From the NCBI RefSeq assembly GCF_000519125.1, contig NZ_JAEX01000002.1, positions 310,001-374,000 of the forward strand: a stretch of 64,000 bases of DNA, written 5' to 3'. Made by a program: the position numbers and the translations under genes. The stretch is from Desulfocurvus vexinensis DSM 17965 (GTDB taxonomy: Bacteria; Desulfobacterota; Desulfovibrionia; Desulfovibrionales; Desulfovibrionaceae). Of this stretch, positions 7,911 to 14,666 are shown in pieces. Every line of letters begins with the position of its first letter. Position 1 is the stretch's first letter. The notes below the pieces were generated by a model. That model had not been told where the DNA came from. It saw nothing but the letters and a program-made list of their open reading frames with translations, and searched no databases.

Positions 7911-8888
7911 CTATTGCGGGGAACTGTCCAGGAGAAAGGCGGATACCAGCGCGTCCAGCTCGTCCCATGTGCGGCACTGGACCAGCCGGGCGCGCAGGGC
8001 CCGGGCTCCGGGCATGTGCCGCACGTAGCGCGGCACGATGGTGCGCATCTGGAGCAGGGCGTGGCGCTCGCGCAGGTGCTCGCGGGCCAGGGCGGCGTGG
8101 CGGCGGATGGTCGCCGCCAGCTCGGCCGGGGCGGGGGCGGGCAGTTCGCGCCCGGCCAGCAGGGCCCGGTAGCGCGCGAAGATGGACGGCCCGTAGAGCG
8201 CCCCCCGGGCGAACATGACCCCGGCCACGCCGGTTTCGCGCACGCAGCGGGCCCCGGCCTCGGGGTCGAACAGGTCGCCGCTGGCAATGACCGGTATGTC
8301 CACGGCCCGGGCCAGGGCCGCGAGGCACGCCCAGTCGGCCTCGCCGGAGTAGCCCTGGCGGGCGTGGCGCGGGTGCAGGGCCAGCCAAGCCGTGCCCGCG
8401 TCGGCCAGGCGCCGGCCCAGCTCCAGGTAGTTGTCCTGCCCGGCGGCCCAGCCCCGGCGCAGTTTGACCCCGCAGCGGCCCGGCCCGGCCAGGGCCGCCA
8501 TGCGCCCGGCCAGGGCCACCAGCAGGTCGGGGTCGTTGTGCAGGGCCGCCCCGGCCCCGGTCTTGACCACCTTGCGCACCGGGCAGCCCGCGTTGAGGTC
8601 GAACCAGCCAAAGCCCCGCTCCAGCAACAGGCCCACGGCCCGCTCGATATACTGCGGCTCCGAGCCGAAGAGCTGCACCACCAGGGGCGCGTCGGCGGGG
8701 GTGGTCGCCAGCAGGTCGGCGGTGCCGGAGCTGTCGTGGCACAGGCCCTTGGCGCTGACCATCTCGGTCACGGCCACGGCGGCGCCGTGCTCACGGCACA
8801 GCAGGCGGAAGGGCAGGTCGGAGAATCCGGCCAGGGGCGCGAGCCAGGGCGCGTCGGCGGTGATGGGCGGGCTGTCGGGGTGGTGCAT
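7911..8888 (-). CDS. tRNA-dihydrouridine synthase
   Basis: An FMN-dependent TIM-barrel enzyme that reduces uridine in tRNA. The N-terminal motif is LAPLAGFSDLPFR and the catalytic Cys lies in FDLNAGCPVRKVVKTGAGAA. FMN/tRNA residues appear in CGVKLRRGW, ALHPRHARQGYSG and VIASGDLFDP, and GVMFARGALYGP closes the barrel. About 325 residues from the ATG at 8888. An earlier in-frame ATG at 8966 would add 26 residues without family similarity, so I prefer the later start. Which Dus subgroup this is cannot be settled by eye. Confidence 0.92.
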   Translation of the reverse strand: MHHPDSPPITADAPWLAPLAGFSDLPFRLLCREHGAAVAVTEMVSAKGLCHDSSGTADLLATTPADAPLVVQLFGSEPQYIERAVGLLLERGFGWFDLNAGCPVRKVVKTGAGAALHNDPDLLVALAGRMAALAGPGRCGVKLRRGWAAGQDNYLELGRRLADAGTAWLALHPRHARQGYSGEADWACLAALARAVDIPVIASGDLFDPEAGARCVRETGVAGVMFARGALYGPSIFARYRALLAGRELPAPAPAELAATIRRHAALAREHLRERHALLQMRTIVPRYVRHMPGARALRARLVQCRTWDELDALVSAFLLDSSPQ

Positions 8889-8978
8889 GGGCACGGGCGG
8901 GCTGGAGGTGGGCCCCGGCGCCGGGGCGTACAGGGCGCGCATAGCATCCCGGGACGCGGAACACAAGGCGTGCGCGGG

Positions 8979-9851
8979 TCAGACCCTGCGCGACAGGCGC
9001 GGGCGGGCCAGGGAGGCGGCGCACAGCAGCGGGGCCAGCACTCCGGCCCGGGCCGCCGCAGGCAGGGGCGCGGGGGCGAAAAGGCGCGCCCCGGGCCCGG
9101 GCCAGCCCGCGTCCTGCATGGCCCGCAGCACGTCGCGGGCGCGGTCGGGGTGCTCGGCCAGCAGCCGGGCGCTGGCCCGGGGCGGGCTTTCCAGAAGCCG
9201 CAGCTCGCACTGGCCCGGGCCGGGCACGGCGAAGGCGAAGGTGGTTTCCACGAGGGCGGCGGCGCCAGCCGCAGCGGGCCGCGCGGCGACGAGCATCTCG
9301 CCCGACAGGGCCCAGGGCAGCAGCCAGGGGCGGTATTCCAGGCTGCCTGCGCCCCGGGCGGCGGTCAGGGCGCTGGCGGCGGCGCGGGCCTGCTCCAGGG
9401 TCTGGAACAGGGCGTCCAGCCCGGGGTCGGCGGCCAGGGCCCGGGCAAAGGCCGCCTGGCGGGCCGCAGGGTCCGCCCCGGCGGCGGCCATGGCCTCGCG
9501 CAGGGCGCCCGCATGGGCCTCGAACCGCGAGCGGGCCGCCCAGAAGGCGTCGGCAGCCGGGCCCAGGGGGTCGTTCGCCGCGCGGGCCACATGCAGCTCG
9601 CGCAGCAGGATGTCGGGGTCGGTGCGCAGCACCTCGAAGAGCAGCACCGTGCCGGGGGCGGGGTCCGAGGCGATGCTGGCCAGCAGCTCCAGGCCCTGGA
9701 TGTCCACCCAGGCCAGCCCGGGCGCCTCGCGGCGCAGCACGCGGCCCGCAAGGCGCTCGCCGGGGCGGTGCCTGCGGCGGAAGGCCCCGGGGCGGTCGCC
9801 GCCGCCGTGGCTGCCGCCGCCCGATCCCGCGCCGTCGCCCTGGATGCGCAT
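8979..9851 (-). CDS. Unrecognised protein, possible FliK-like fold
   Basis: A 290-residue Ala- and Arg-rich protein with no signal peptide or membrane segment. After a glycine-rich N-terminus, residues ~30-90 alternate hydrophobic strands (AGRVLRREAPGLAWVDIQG, PGTVLLFEVLR, DILLREL). That pattern resembles the beta-rich core seen in FliK-type and OB-like proteins, but the match is weak. The middle is helical and the C-terminal part mixed. It lies between dus and the flagellar block on the same strand, which mildly supports a motility link. Function is not assignable from the sequence. Confidence 0.55.
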   Translation of the reverse strand: MRIQGDGAGSGGGSHGGGDRPGAFRRRHRPGERLAGRVLRREAPGLAWVDIQGLELLASIASDPAPGTVLLFEVLRTDPDILLRELHVARAANDPLGPAADAFWAARSRFEAHAGALREAMAAAGADPAARQAAFARALAADPGLDALFQTLEQARAAASALTAARGAGSLEYRPWLLPWALSGEMLVAARPAAAGAAALVETTFAFAVPGPGQCELRLLESPPRASARLLAEHPDRARDVLRAMQDAGWPGPGARLFAPAPLPAAARAGVLAPLLCAASLARPRLSRRV

Positions 9852-9863
9852 GGCGCCCGGCCC

Positions 9864-9992
9864 CTAGCGGGCCGCCCCGAAATGACGACCTGCTGCGGCG
9901 CGCAACCAGGCCGGGCCCCCGCGTCCGTCCGGGCACGCGGCGGTCCTGGATTGTTTTTGCGCCTTGCAGTTCACCATTGTCGAACGGCCTGG
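9864..9992. repeat. Intergenic repeat family, copy B (129 bp)
   Basis: Same length as copy A (4052-4180) and alignable over its whole extent. It has the left end CTAGCGGGC, then CCCCGAAATGACGACCTGCTG, the internal TCCTGGATTGTTTTTGCGCC, GCCTTGCAG and the right end CGAACGGCCTGG. An internal CCAGGCC and the terminal GGCCTGG are inverted. It occupies the space between the start of the unrecognised gene at 9851 and the end of the DUF2802-like gene at 10018. It therefore sits inside a minus-strand gene series rather than at a convergent end. Confidence 0.6.
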
Positions 9993-10017
9993 AATAAAGG
10001 AATGGGGCAACGGCCAG

Positions 10018-10437
10018 CTAGCCCTCGGCCTGGCCGATGATCAGCTCGACCTCGTCCACGGACAGGCTGGTGGCCAGGGCCAGGGCCTGGGCGGACTTGC
10101 CCTGGCGGTGGCCCGAGAGCACCACCTCGCGCAGAAAGCGCGGCGAGCGGCTGACCTGCTCGGCCTGGCGCAGCAGTTTTTCCAGCTCGGCGGCGCGGTC
10201 CTGCAGGCGCTGGTCCAGCCCGGCGAGCACCTCCTGGCGCTTGGCGAAGGTGGACACCAGCTCCTGCTCCAGCTCGGCGTTGAAGTGCAGCTTGCGCAGG
10301 AGCAGTTCCTGTTTTTCCTGGAGGGCGCCGAGCAGAGCCTCGGAGCGGCGCAGGCGCAGGAAGAACACCAGCACCACCACCAGCAGCGCGAGCTCGGTGA
10401 GGCTGACCAGGAAGAGCAGGAGCAGGGACGGGGACAT
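10018..10437 (-). CDS. Small membrane-anchored coiled-coil protein (DUF2802-like)
   Basis: 139 residues. An N-terminal transmembrane helix (about 4-27, LLLLFLVSLTELALLVVV) is followed by a basic stop (RLRR) and a long heptad-patterned coiled coil (about 30-95). The C-terminal ~40 residues (HRQGKSAQALALATSLSVDEVELI) look like a small helix-turn-helix-like DUF2802 domain. Such genes are found at the ends of flagellar or chemotaxis operons. This one follows fliL and a small Gln-rich gene on the minus strand, so a role in basal-body or placement functions is likely but unproven. Confidence 0.6.
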   Translation of the reverse strand: MSPSLLLLFLVSLTELALLVVVLVFFLRLRRSEALLGALQEKQELLLRKLHFNAELEQELVSTFAKRQEVLAGLDQRLQDRAAELEKLLRQAEQVSRSPRFLREVVLSGHRQGKSAQALALATSLSVDEVELIIGQAEG

Positions 10438-10475
10438 GCGGCGGTCCTGGGGGTTGGGGCGCGGCTGGCCGGGTT

Positions 10476-10808
10476 TCAGATCTTGAGATTGATGATGTTC
10501 CCGGCCCAGGGGGACTTGGGCTGGGGCTCGTCCTGGGCGTCCGGGGCGTCCTTGGCGTCGGCCCTCCGGCGCGCCTCGCGGCGGGGCTGCGGGGGGGCGC
10601 CGCCGCCGCGGCCATGCTCGTCGGCCACGGCGGTCTTTTCCTTCTTGTCGATCTGCTGGACCTGGTCCTTGGCCAACTCCTGCTGCTGGCGCGACAGGGC
10701 CTCGGAAAAGCGCGCCTGGTTGGCGGGCCCCGACTGCTCGGCGCTGGTCAGCTTGGCCAGGTGCGGCAGCTGGGCCAGCAGGACCGGGAGGTTGATGGTC
10801 GCAGGCAT
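10476..10808 (-). CDS. Small hypothetical protein of the flagellar block
   Basis: 110 residues, no membrane segment. The N-terminus (INLPVLLAQLPHLAKLTSAEQSG) is amphipathic. It is followed by a Gln/Lys-rich helix (about 30-60) and then a low-complexity Arg/Asp/Pro-rich tail ending in GNIINLKI. The ATG at 10808 directly abuts the stop of fliL with no spacer, so translation is probably coupled. I recognise no family. Position suggests an accessory motility protein of the Desulfovibrio-type operon. Confidence 0.6.
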   Translation of the reverse strand: MPATINLPVLLAQLPHLAKLTSAEQSGPANQARFSEALSRQQQELAKDQVQQIDKKEKTAVADEHGRGGGAPPQPRREARRRADAKDAPDAQDEPQPKSPWAGNIINLKI

Positions 10809-11531
10809 CTATTTCACCAGATACTGGTCCACCAGGATGGTTTCCAGCCTGCCCACGCTCAGGTACTGGTTCATGACGGACAACAGGTCCGTCTTGAGCG
10901 CCTCCACGTTGGTCTTGTCGGACAGGTAGGTCAGGTCCTTGTTCTTGAGATAGTAGAAAACCGCATCGCGCAGGATGGTGGTCTTCTGGGTTATCTCGAA
11001 CGAGAGCTTCTCGTCGTTGGTGACGGCGGTGAACTGGCAGACCAGGAAGCGGACCGCGCCCTTGTCGTCGCGCTGTTCCACCCAGAAGGGCGCCAGCGTG
11101 ACCATGTACTCCTGGGGCTGCGCCTCTTCGGCGGGCGGGGGGAGCGGCTCGTCCCCGGGCTGCGTGGCCAGCTCTTCGGGCGCGGGCGCCGGGGCCTCGG
11201 GCTCGGGGGCGGCGCGCAGCACAAGCCACAGCAGCAGCACGAGCAGGGCCAGGGCACCGGCCCCGGCGGGGATGATGATCTCCTTGCGCCGGAACCACGG
11301 CTTGGGCCCGTCGGCGGCGGATTCGAGGGCGACAGGAGCGGCGGGCTGCTCCTGGGGCTGCTCCTCCTCTTCCTCCTCCTCTTCTTCAAGGAACGGGGCA
11401 TCCTCAAGGTCCAGCTCGACTTTTTGCTGTTCCTTGGGGAGGTTGGCGGTCAGTTCCTCGGCATCGAGTTCAGCCTTGACGTTGTCGGCGAGGCCGTCCG
11501 CGATGTTGGCGTCGGGAACCATGGGGACCAC
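10809..11531 (-). CDS. fliL: Flagellar basal-body-associated protein FliL
   Basis: 240 residues, longer than the usual FliL because of a ~80-residue acidic cytoplasmic N-terminus that includes an unbroken glutamate run (about residues 49-57). One transmembrane helix (about 88-110, IIIPAGAGALALLVLLLWLV) follows FRRKE. A Pro/Ala/Glu linker leads to the periplasmic FliL/stomatin-like domain: MVTLAPFWVEQ, RFLVCQFTAVTND, ILRDAVFYYLKNKDLTYL, LKTDLLSVMNQYL and a final ILVDQYLVK. FliL supports stator function around the rotor. An alternative start three codons later (11522) is possible. It lies between cheY and the small 110-residue gene. Confidence 0.9.
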   Translation of the reverse strand: MVPMVPDANIADGLADNVKAELDAEELTANLPKEQQKVELDLEDAPFLEEEEEEEEEQPQEQPAAPVALESAADGPKPWFRRKEIIIPAGAGALALLVLLLWLVLRAAPEPEAPAPAPEELATQPGDEPLPPPAEEAQPQEYMVTLAPFWVEQRDDKGAVRFLVCQFTAVTNDEKLSFEITQKTTILRDAVFYYLKNKDLTYLSDKTNVEALKTDLLSVMNQYLSVGRLETILVDQYLVK

Positions 11532-11558
11532 CGGTGCGCAAGGCGCCTACGGAGGCCG

Positions 11559-11945
11559 CTACTTGCGCTCGAAGATCTTGTCGATCTTCTGGGACAGGGT
11601 CTCGGCGGTGAAGGGCTTGACGATGTAGTTGGACACCTTGGCCTGGACCGCCTCGATGATGTTCTCCTGCAAGCCCTCGGCAGTGACCATCAGGAACGGG
11701 ATGTGCTGGAACTCCTCGCTGGCGCGCACCTTGCGCAGCAGGTCGATGCCCGGCATCTCGGGCATGTTCCAGTCCGAAACGATGAAGTCGATCTTGTCCT
11801 TGTTGAGGACTTCCCAGGCCGTGCTGCCGTCGTCGGCCTCGACGATGTTGTTGAAGCCGAGCTGGCGCAGGATGTTCTTGATGATCCGGCGCATGGTCGA
11901 GAAGTCGTCCACGACGAGGACGCGCATGTTTTTGTCGTAAGCCAT
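11559..11945 (-). CDS. cheY: Chemotaxis response regulator CheY
   Basis: A 128-residue stand-alone receiver domain. The acidic pocket is in MRVLVVDDFSTMRRIIKN, the phospho-acceptor Asp in FIVSDWNMPEMPG, the Thr in FLMVTAEG, and the Lys in YIVKPF. The spacing WNMPEMPGIDLL and the late aromatic at the Tyr106 position (NYIVKPF) are CheY-like. It would bind the flagellar switch when phosphorylated by CheA. It sits between fliA and fliL; no CheA or receptor gene is in the window apart from cheV. Confidence 0.95.
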   Translation of the reverse strand: MAYDKNMRVLVVDDFSTMRRIIKNILRQLGFNNIVEADDGSTAWEVLNKDKIDFIVSDWNMPEMPGIDLLRKVRASEEFQHIPFLMVTAEGLQENIIEAVQAKVSNYIVKPFTAETLSQKIDKIFERK

Positions 11946-11959
11946 GAAAATCTCCCGCT

Positions 11960-12748
11960 CTAATCGAGGCCGTAGGCGGCCCGGAATTTGTGTCGCAGCT
12001 TCTTGAGGGCCTGGGAGTGGAGCTGGGACACCCGACCCTCGGTGATGCCCATGACCTCCGCAGTTTCCCGCATGTTCAACTCGTCGCTGTAATAGAGGGA
12101 TAATACCAGTTTCTCGCGGAGGGTCAACTCGTCTATCAGCTTGGCGATTTTGTCAACAACATCCTGCATGGCCGCGGAGCGGTAGGGCTCGTTGTCGTTG
12201 TGCGCCCCGTTCTCGGCAGAGAAGTGGTCCTGGATGGTTTCCAGGCTCAGGCAGAGCTGGTTCTGCAGGGCGGCCAGGCCCGACTCCACGTCCTTGCGCG
12301 ACAGGCCGGTCTCGCGCATGAGCTCCTCCTGGGTGGGCTTGTGCCCGGTCTGGCGTTCCAGGGTCAGGGTGGCGTCCTCGAGTTGGCGCACCCGGGCCCG
12401 CAGCCCGCGCGAGAACCAGTCCATGCGCCGCAGCTCGTCGAGCATGGCGCCCTTGATGCGGTTCTCCGCGTAGGTTTCGAATTTGATGTTCAGCTCGGGC
12501 TTGTATTTGCGCAGGCACTCGATGAGCCCCAGGGTTCCGGCGGACATCAGCTCGCCCAGGTCCACCTGCTGGGGCAGCTTGCCCTTGAGGCGCAGGGCCA
12601 GGATCTTCACCTTGGGGGCGAAGTGGCGGACGATGACGTCCTGCTCCCTGGGGCTGAACTGGACCCACGGGCACTCCCCGGTTTCGAGGAGCTTCCACGG
12701 CTCAGTTCTGGAAGAGGAGCTTTTTCCAGAAAAACTTAATGTTTCCAT
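11960..12748 (-). CDS. fliA: Flagellar sigma factor sigma-28
   Basis: A 262-residue FliA/WhiG-type sigma factor. Region 2 shows DLGELMSAGTLGLIECLRKY and FETYAENRIKGAMLDELR, which includes the -10 recognition helix. Region 3 is LEDATLTLERQTGHKPTQEEL. Region 4 is LSLYYSDELNMRETAEVMGITEGRVSQLHSQALKKL. Sigma-28 drives late flagellar genes. I chose the ATG at 12748, which overlaps the end of flhG by 47 bp; a later start would clip a non-conserved leader only. Operon order flhF-flhG-fliA-cheY-fliL fits control of late motility genes. Confidence 0.95.
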   Translation of the reverse strand: METLSFSGKSSSSRTEPWKLLETGECPWVQFSPREQDVIVRHFAPKVKILALRLKGKLPQQVDLGELMSAGTLGLIECLRKYKPELNIKFETYAENRIKGAMLDELRRMDWFSRGLRARVRQLEDATLTLERQTGHKPTQEELMRETGLSRKDVESGLAALQNQLCLSLETIQDHFSAENGAHNDNEPYRSAAMQDVVDKIAKLIDELTLREKLVLSLYYSDELNMRETAEVMGITEGRVSQLHSQALKKLRHKFRAAYGLD

Positions 12749-13562
12749 CGAGCTGTGCCGTTCCCTTCCATGAGGTTGCCTTCCTGGCGACATCCGCCAG
12801 GGCTGTGGAGGCCGGACCGTCCGGGTCCAGCACCGTGAACGGGATCTGGCGGACCACCGCCGCGCGTACCCCGGGGTCGAAGGGTACCACCCCCGCCAGG
12901 TCCAGGGAGATGCCCGACAGGAAATGGTCGCACGCGGCGTGCAGCTTGGCGTAGACCTCGCGGGCGGCCTTGGGCGTGCGGGCCATGTTCACGAGCACGC
13001 GGAAGCGGTCCACGTCGTGCTCGGCCTTGAGCACCTTGATCAGGGCGTAGGCGTCGGTCAGCGAGGTGGGCTCGGGGGTGAGCACCAGCAGCCGCTCCTG
13101 CACGGCGAGGTTGAAGTAGAGCACGTTCTCGTTGATGCCCGCGCCGGTGTCCACGATGAGAAAGTCCACCGTGTCTTCCAGGGCGTCCATGGATTCCAGC
13201 AGGTCGAGCTTCTGCCCGGTGTGCAGCTCCAGCATCTCGCCCACGCCCGAGGCGGCGGGCAGGATGGAGAAGCCGTGGGGCGTGGGCAGGAGGATGTCGG
13301 CCAGCTCGGCCCCTTCCTGGAAGAGGTGGAAGAGGTTCTTCTCCGGCGTCAGCCCGAGGACCACGTCCACGTTGGCCAGGCCGAGGTCGGCGTCGAGCAG
13401 CACCACGCGCTTGCCCGCGCGGGCCAGCAGGCAGGCCAGGTTCACGGCGATGTTCGTCTTGCCGACCCCACCCTTGCCGGAGGTCACCGAGATGACCTGC
13501 GGTGTGGCCTTGGCGCGTCCTGCGCGGGGGGCGGGCCTTTCCCTAGTGAGCGTATCGGCCAC
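12702..13562 (-). CDS. flhG: MinD-like flagellar number regulator FlhG
   Basis: A 286-residue ParA/MinD ATPase. The deviant Walker A is SVTSGKGGVGKTNIAVNLACLLA, the switch-I Asp is in VVLLDADLGLANVDVVLG, and IVDTGAGI is the Walker B/switch II. FlhG limits flagellar number by acting on FlhF and the C ring. The N-terminus (about 25 residues, Arg/Pro/Ala-rich) does not show the DQAxxLR element that activates FlhF GTPase in well-studied homologues. The C-terminus ends in an amphipathic IKFFWKKLLFQN, a plausible membrane-targeting helix. It overlaps flhF by 20 bp. Confidence 0.93.
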   Translation of the reverse strand: MADTLTRERPAPRAGRAKATPQVISVTSGKGGVGKTNIAVNLACLLARAGKRVVLLDADLGLANVDVVLGLTPEKNLFHLFQEGAELADILLPTPHGFSILPAASGVGEMLELHTGQKLDLLESMDALEDTVDFLIVDTGAGINENVLYFNLAVQERLLVLTPEPTSLTDAYALIKVLKAEHDVDRFRVLVNMARTPKAAREVYAKLHAACDHFLSGISLDLAGVVPFDPGVRAAVVRQIPFTVLDPDGPASTALADVARKATSWKGTAQLDGNIKFFWKKLLFQN

Positions 13563-14628
13563 GTTTTTCCTCGATGGGGCTTTGCGGCAGCTCGTGCTTG
13601 AACAGGAGCTTCCAGAGCATGACCGCCTTGGCCGGCACCAGGGTGCCCCGCAGCCCCGTCCCGAAGGACAGGGCCGACACGGGCAGGCCCGTAGCGTACG
13701 CGGCGTTGACGATGTCCCCGTAGTTACAGGCTTCGTCGAGCTTCGTCCAGACGAGGGACGCCGTTTTCGGGGATTTGTAGGCCCGCAGGTAGCGGGAGAG
13801 CTGGGCGCCGGCGTACAGCGGCGAGAGCACCAGATGCACGGCCAGGTCGTCGCGCTCCGACAGGCCGAGCAGCTTCAGGTAGCCGTCCAGGGTCAGCCCC
13901 GTGCCCACGGGGGGCAGGTCCAGGAAGACCTTGTCAAACTTTTGTCCGGCGGCGAGCACGGCGGCCAGCTCGCGCGGGCTGGCGGCCTCGCGGAAGGTGA
14001 TGCCCGACAGCTCGGCGTAATGCTTGAGGAACATCCGGCCCTTGGCCTGGGCGGCGTCGGCGTTGACGATAAGGATGCGCGCCCCGGGGCGGGCCTGCTG
14101 GCAGGCCAGGGCCAGGCGCAACAGGGTCGTGGTCTTGCCCGCTCCGCTGGGCCCGGCCACGGCGTGCAGGCGCTGGGGCCAGTGGCGCGCGTCGAAGGGG
14201 ACGGCGCTGACCATGGCGCCCAGGGGCGCCAGGATGGAGGCTTGGCGGTCGGCGCGCAGACCTGCGGCCAGGGCCATGACGGCGCCCTCGCCCACGCCCT
14301 CGGCCTCCAGGTGCTCCAGGGCCTGGCGCTGGCGCGGGGCCAGGGCGCCCAGGTCGAGCTGCGGGCGCATGAGCGCCGTGAGGTGGGCCTTGATCTGGTC
14401 CCACTCGCGGTGCCACTCGCCCCAGCCCGGGGCCGGGGCCGCCAGGGCGTCGTCGCCGGGCGCGGCCTGGGGCAGCGGGGAGTCCAGGGCGGCGGTGATC
14501 TCGCACCAGCTCCTGCCGCCTTCGGCGCACTTGCGGGTGGCCAGGATCACGGCGTCGCCGCCCAGCTCGGCCTTGACCCGGGCCATGGCGGCCTGGGCAT
14601 CCTTGGCTGTGAACGTCTTAACCTGCAT
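13543..14628 (-). CDS. flhF: Flagellar placement GTPase FlhF
   Basis: 361 residues. The N-terminus MQVKTFTAKDAQAAMARVK is the FlhF B-domain start. The NG domain begins near residue 155 with the P-loop AGPSGAGKTTTLLRLALA. ILIVNADAAQAKGRMFLKHYA matches the G2 region, and WTKLDEACNYGDIVNAAYATGLPVS is G4. The usual G3 (DTAGR) is replaced by LDLPPVGTG, and the closing GQ.VPeDi motif is also altered (FGTGLRGTLVP). FlhF sets the polar site of the flagellum. Start at 14628 is supported by the canonical N-terminus. Confidence 0.9.
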   Translation of the reverse strand: MQVKTFTAKDAQAAMARVKAELGGDAVILATRKCAEGGRSWCEITAALDSPLPQAAPGDDALAAPAPGWGEWHREWDQIKAHLTALMRPQLDLGALAPRQRQALEHLEAEGVGEGAVMALAAGLRADRQASILAPLGAMVSAVPFDARHWPQRLHAVAGPSGAGKTTTLLRLALACQQARPGARILIVNADAAQAKGRMFLKHYAELSGITFREAASPRELAAVLAAGQKFDKVFLDLPPVGTGLTLDGYLKLLGLSERDDLAVHLVLSPLYAGAQLSRYLRAYKSPKTASLVWTKLDEACNYGDIVNAAYATGLPVSALSFGTGLRGTLVPAKAVMLWKLLFKHELPQSPIEEKRGRYAH

Positions 14629-14666
14629 GGGGCCTGTCCGTGCGGTCTGTGGGTTGCGCTCTCAAA

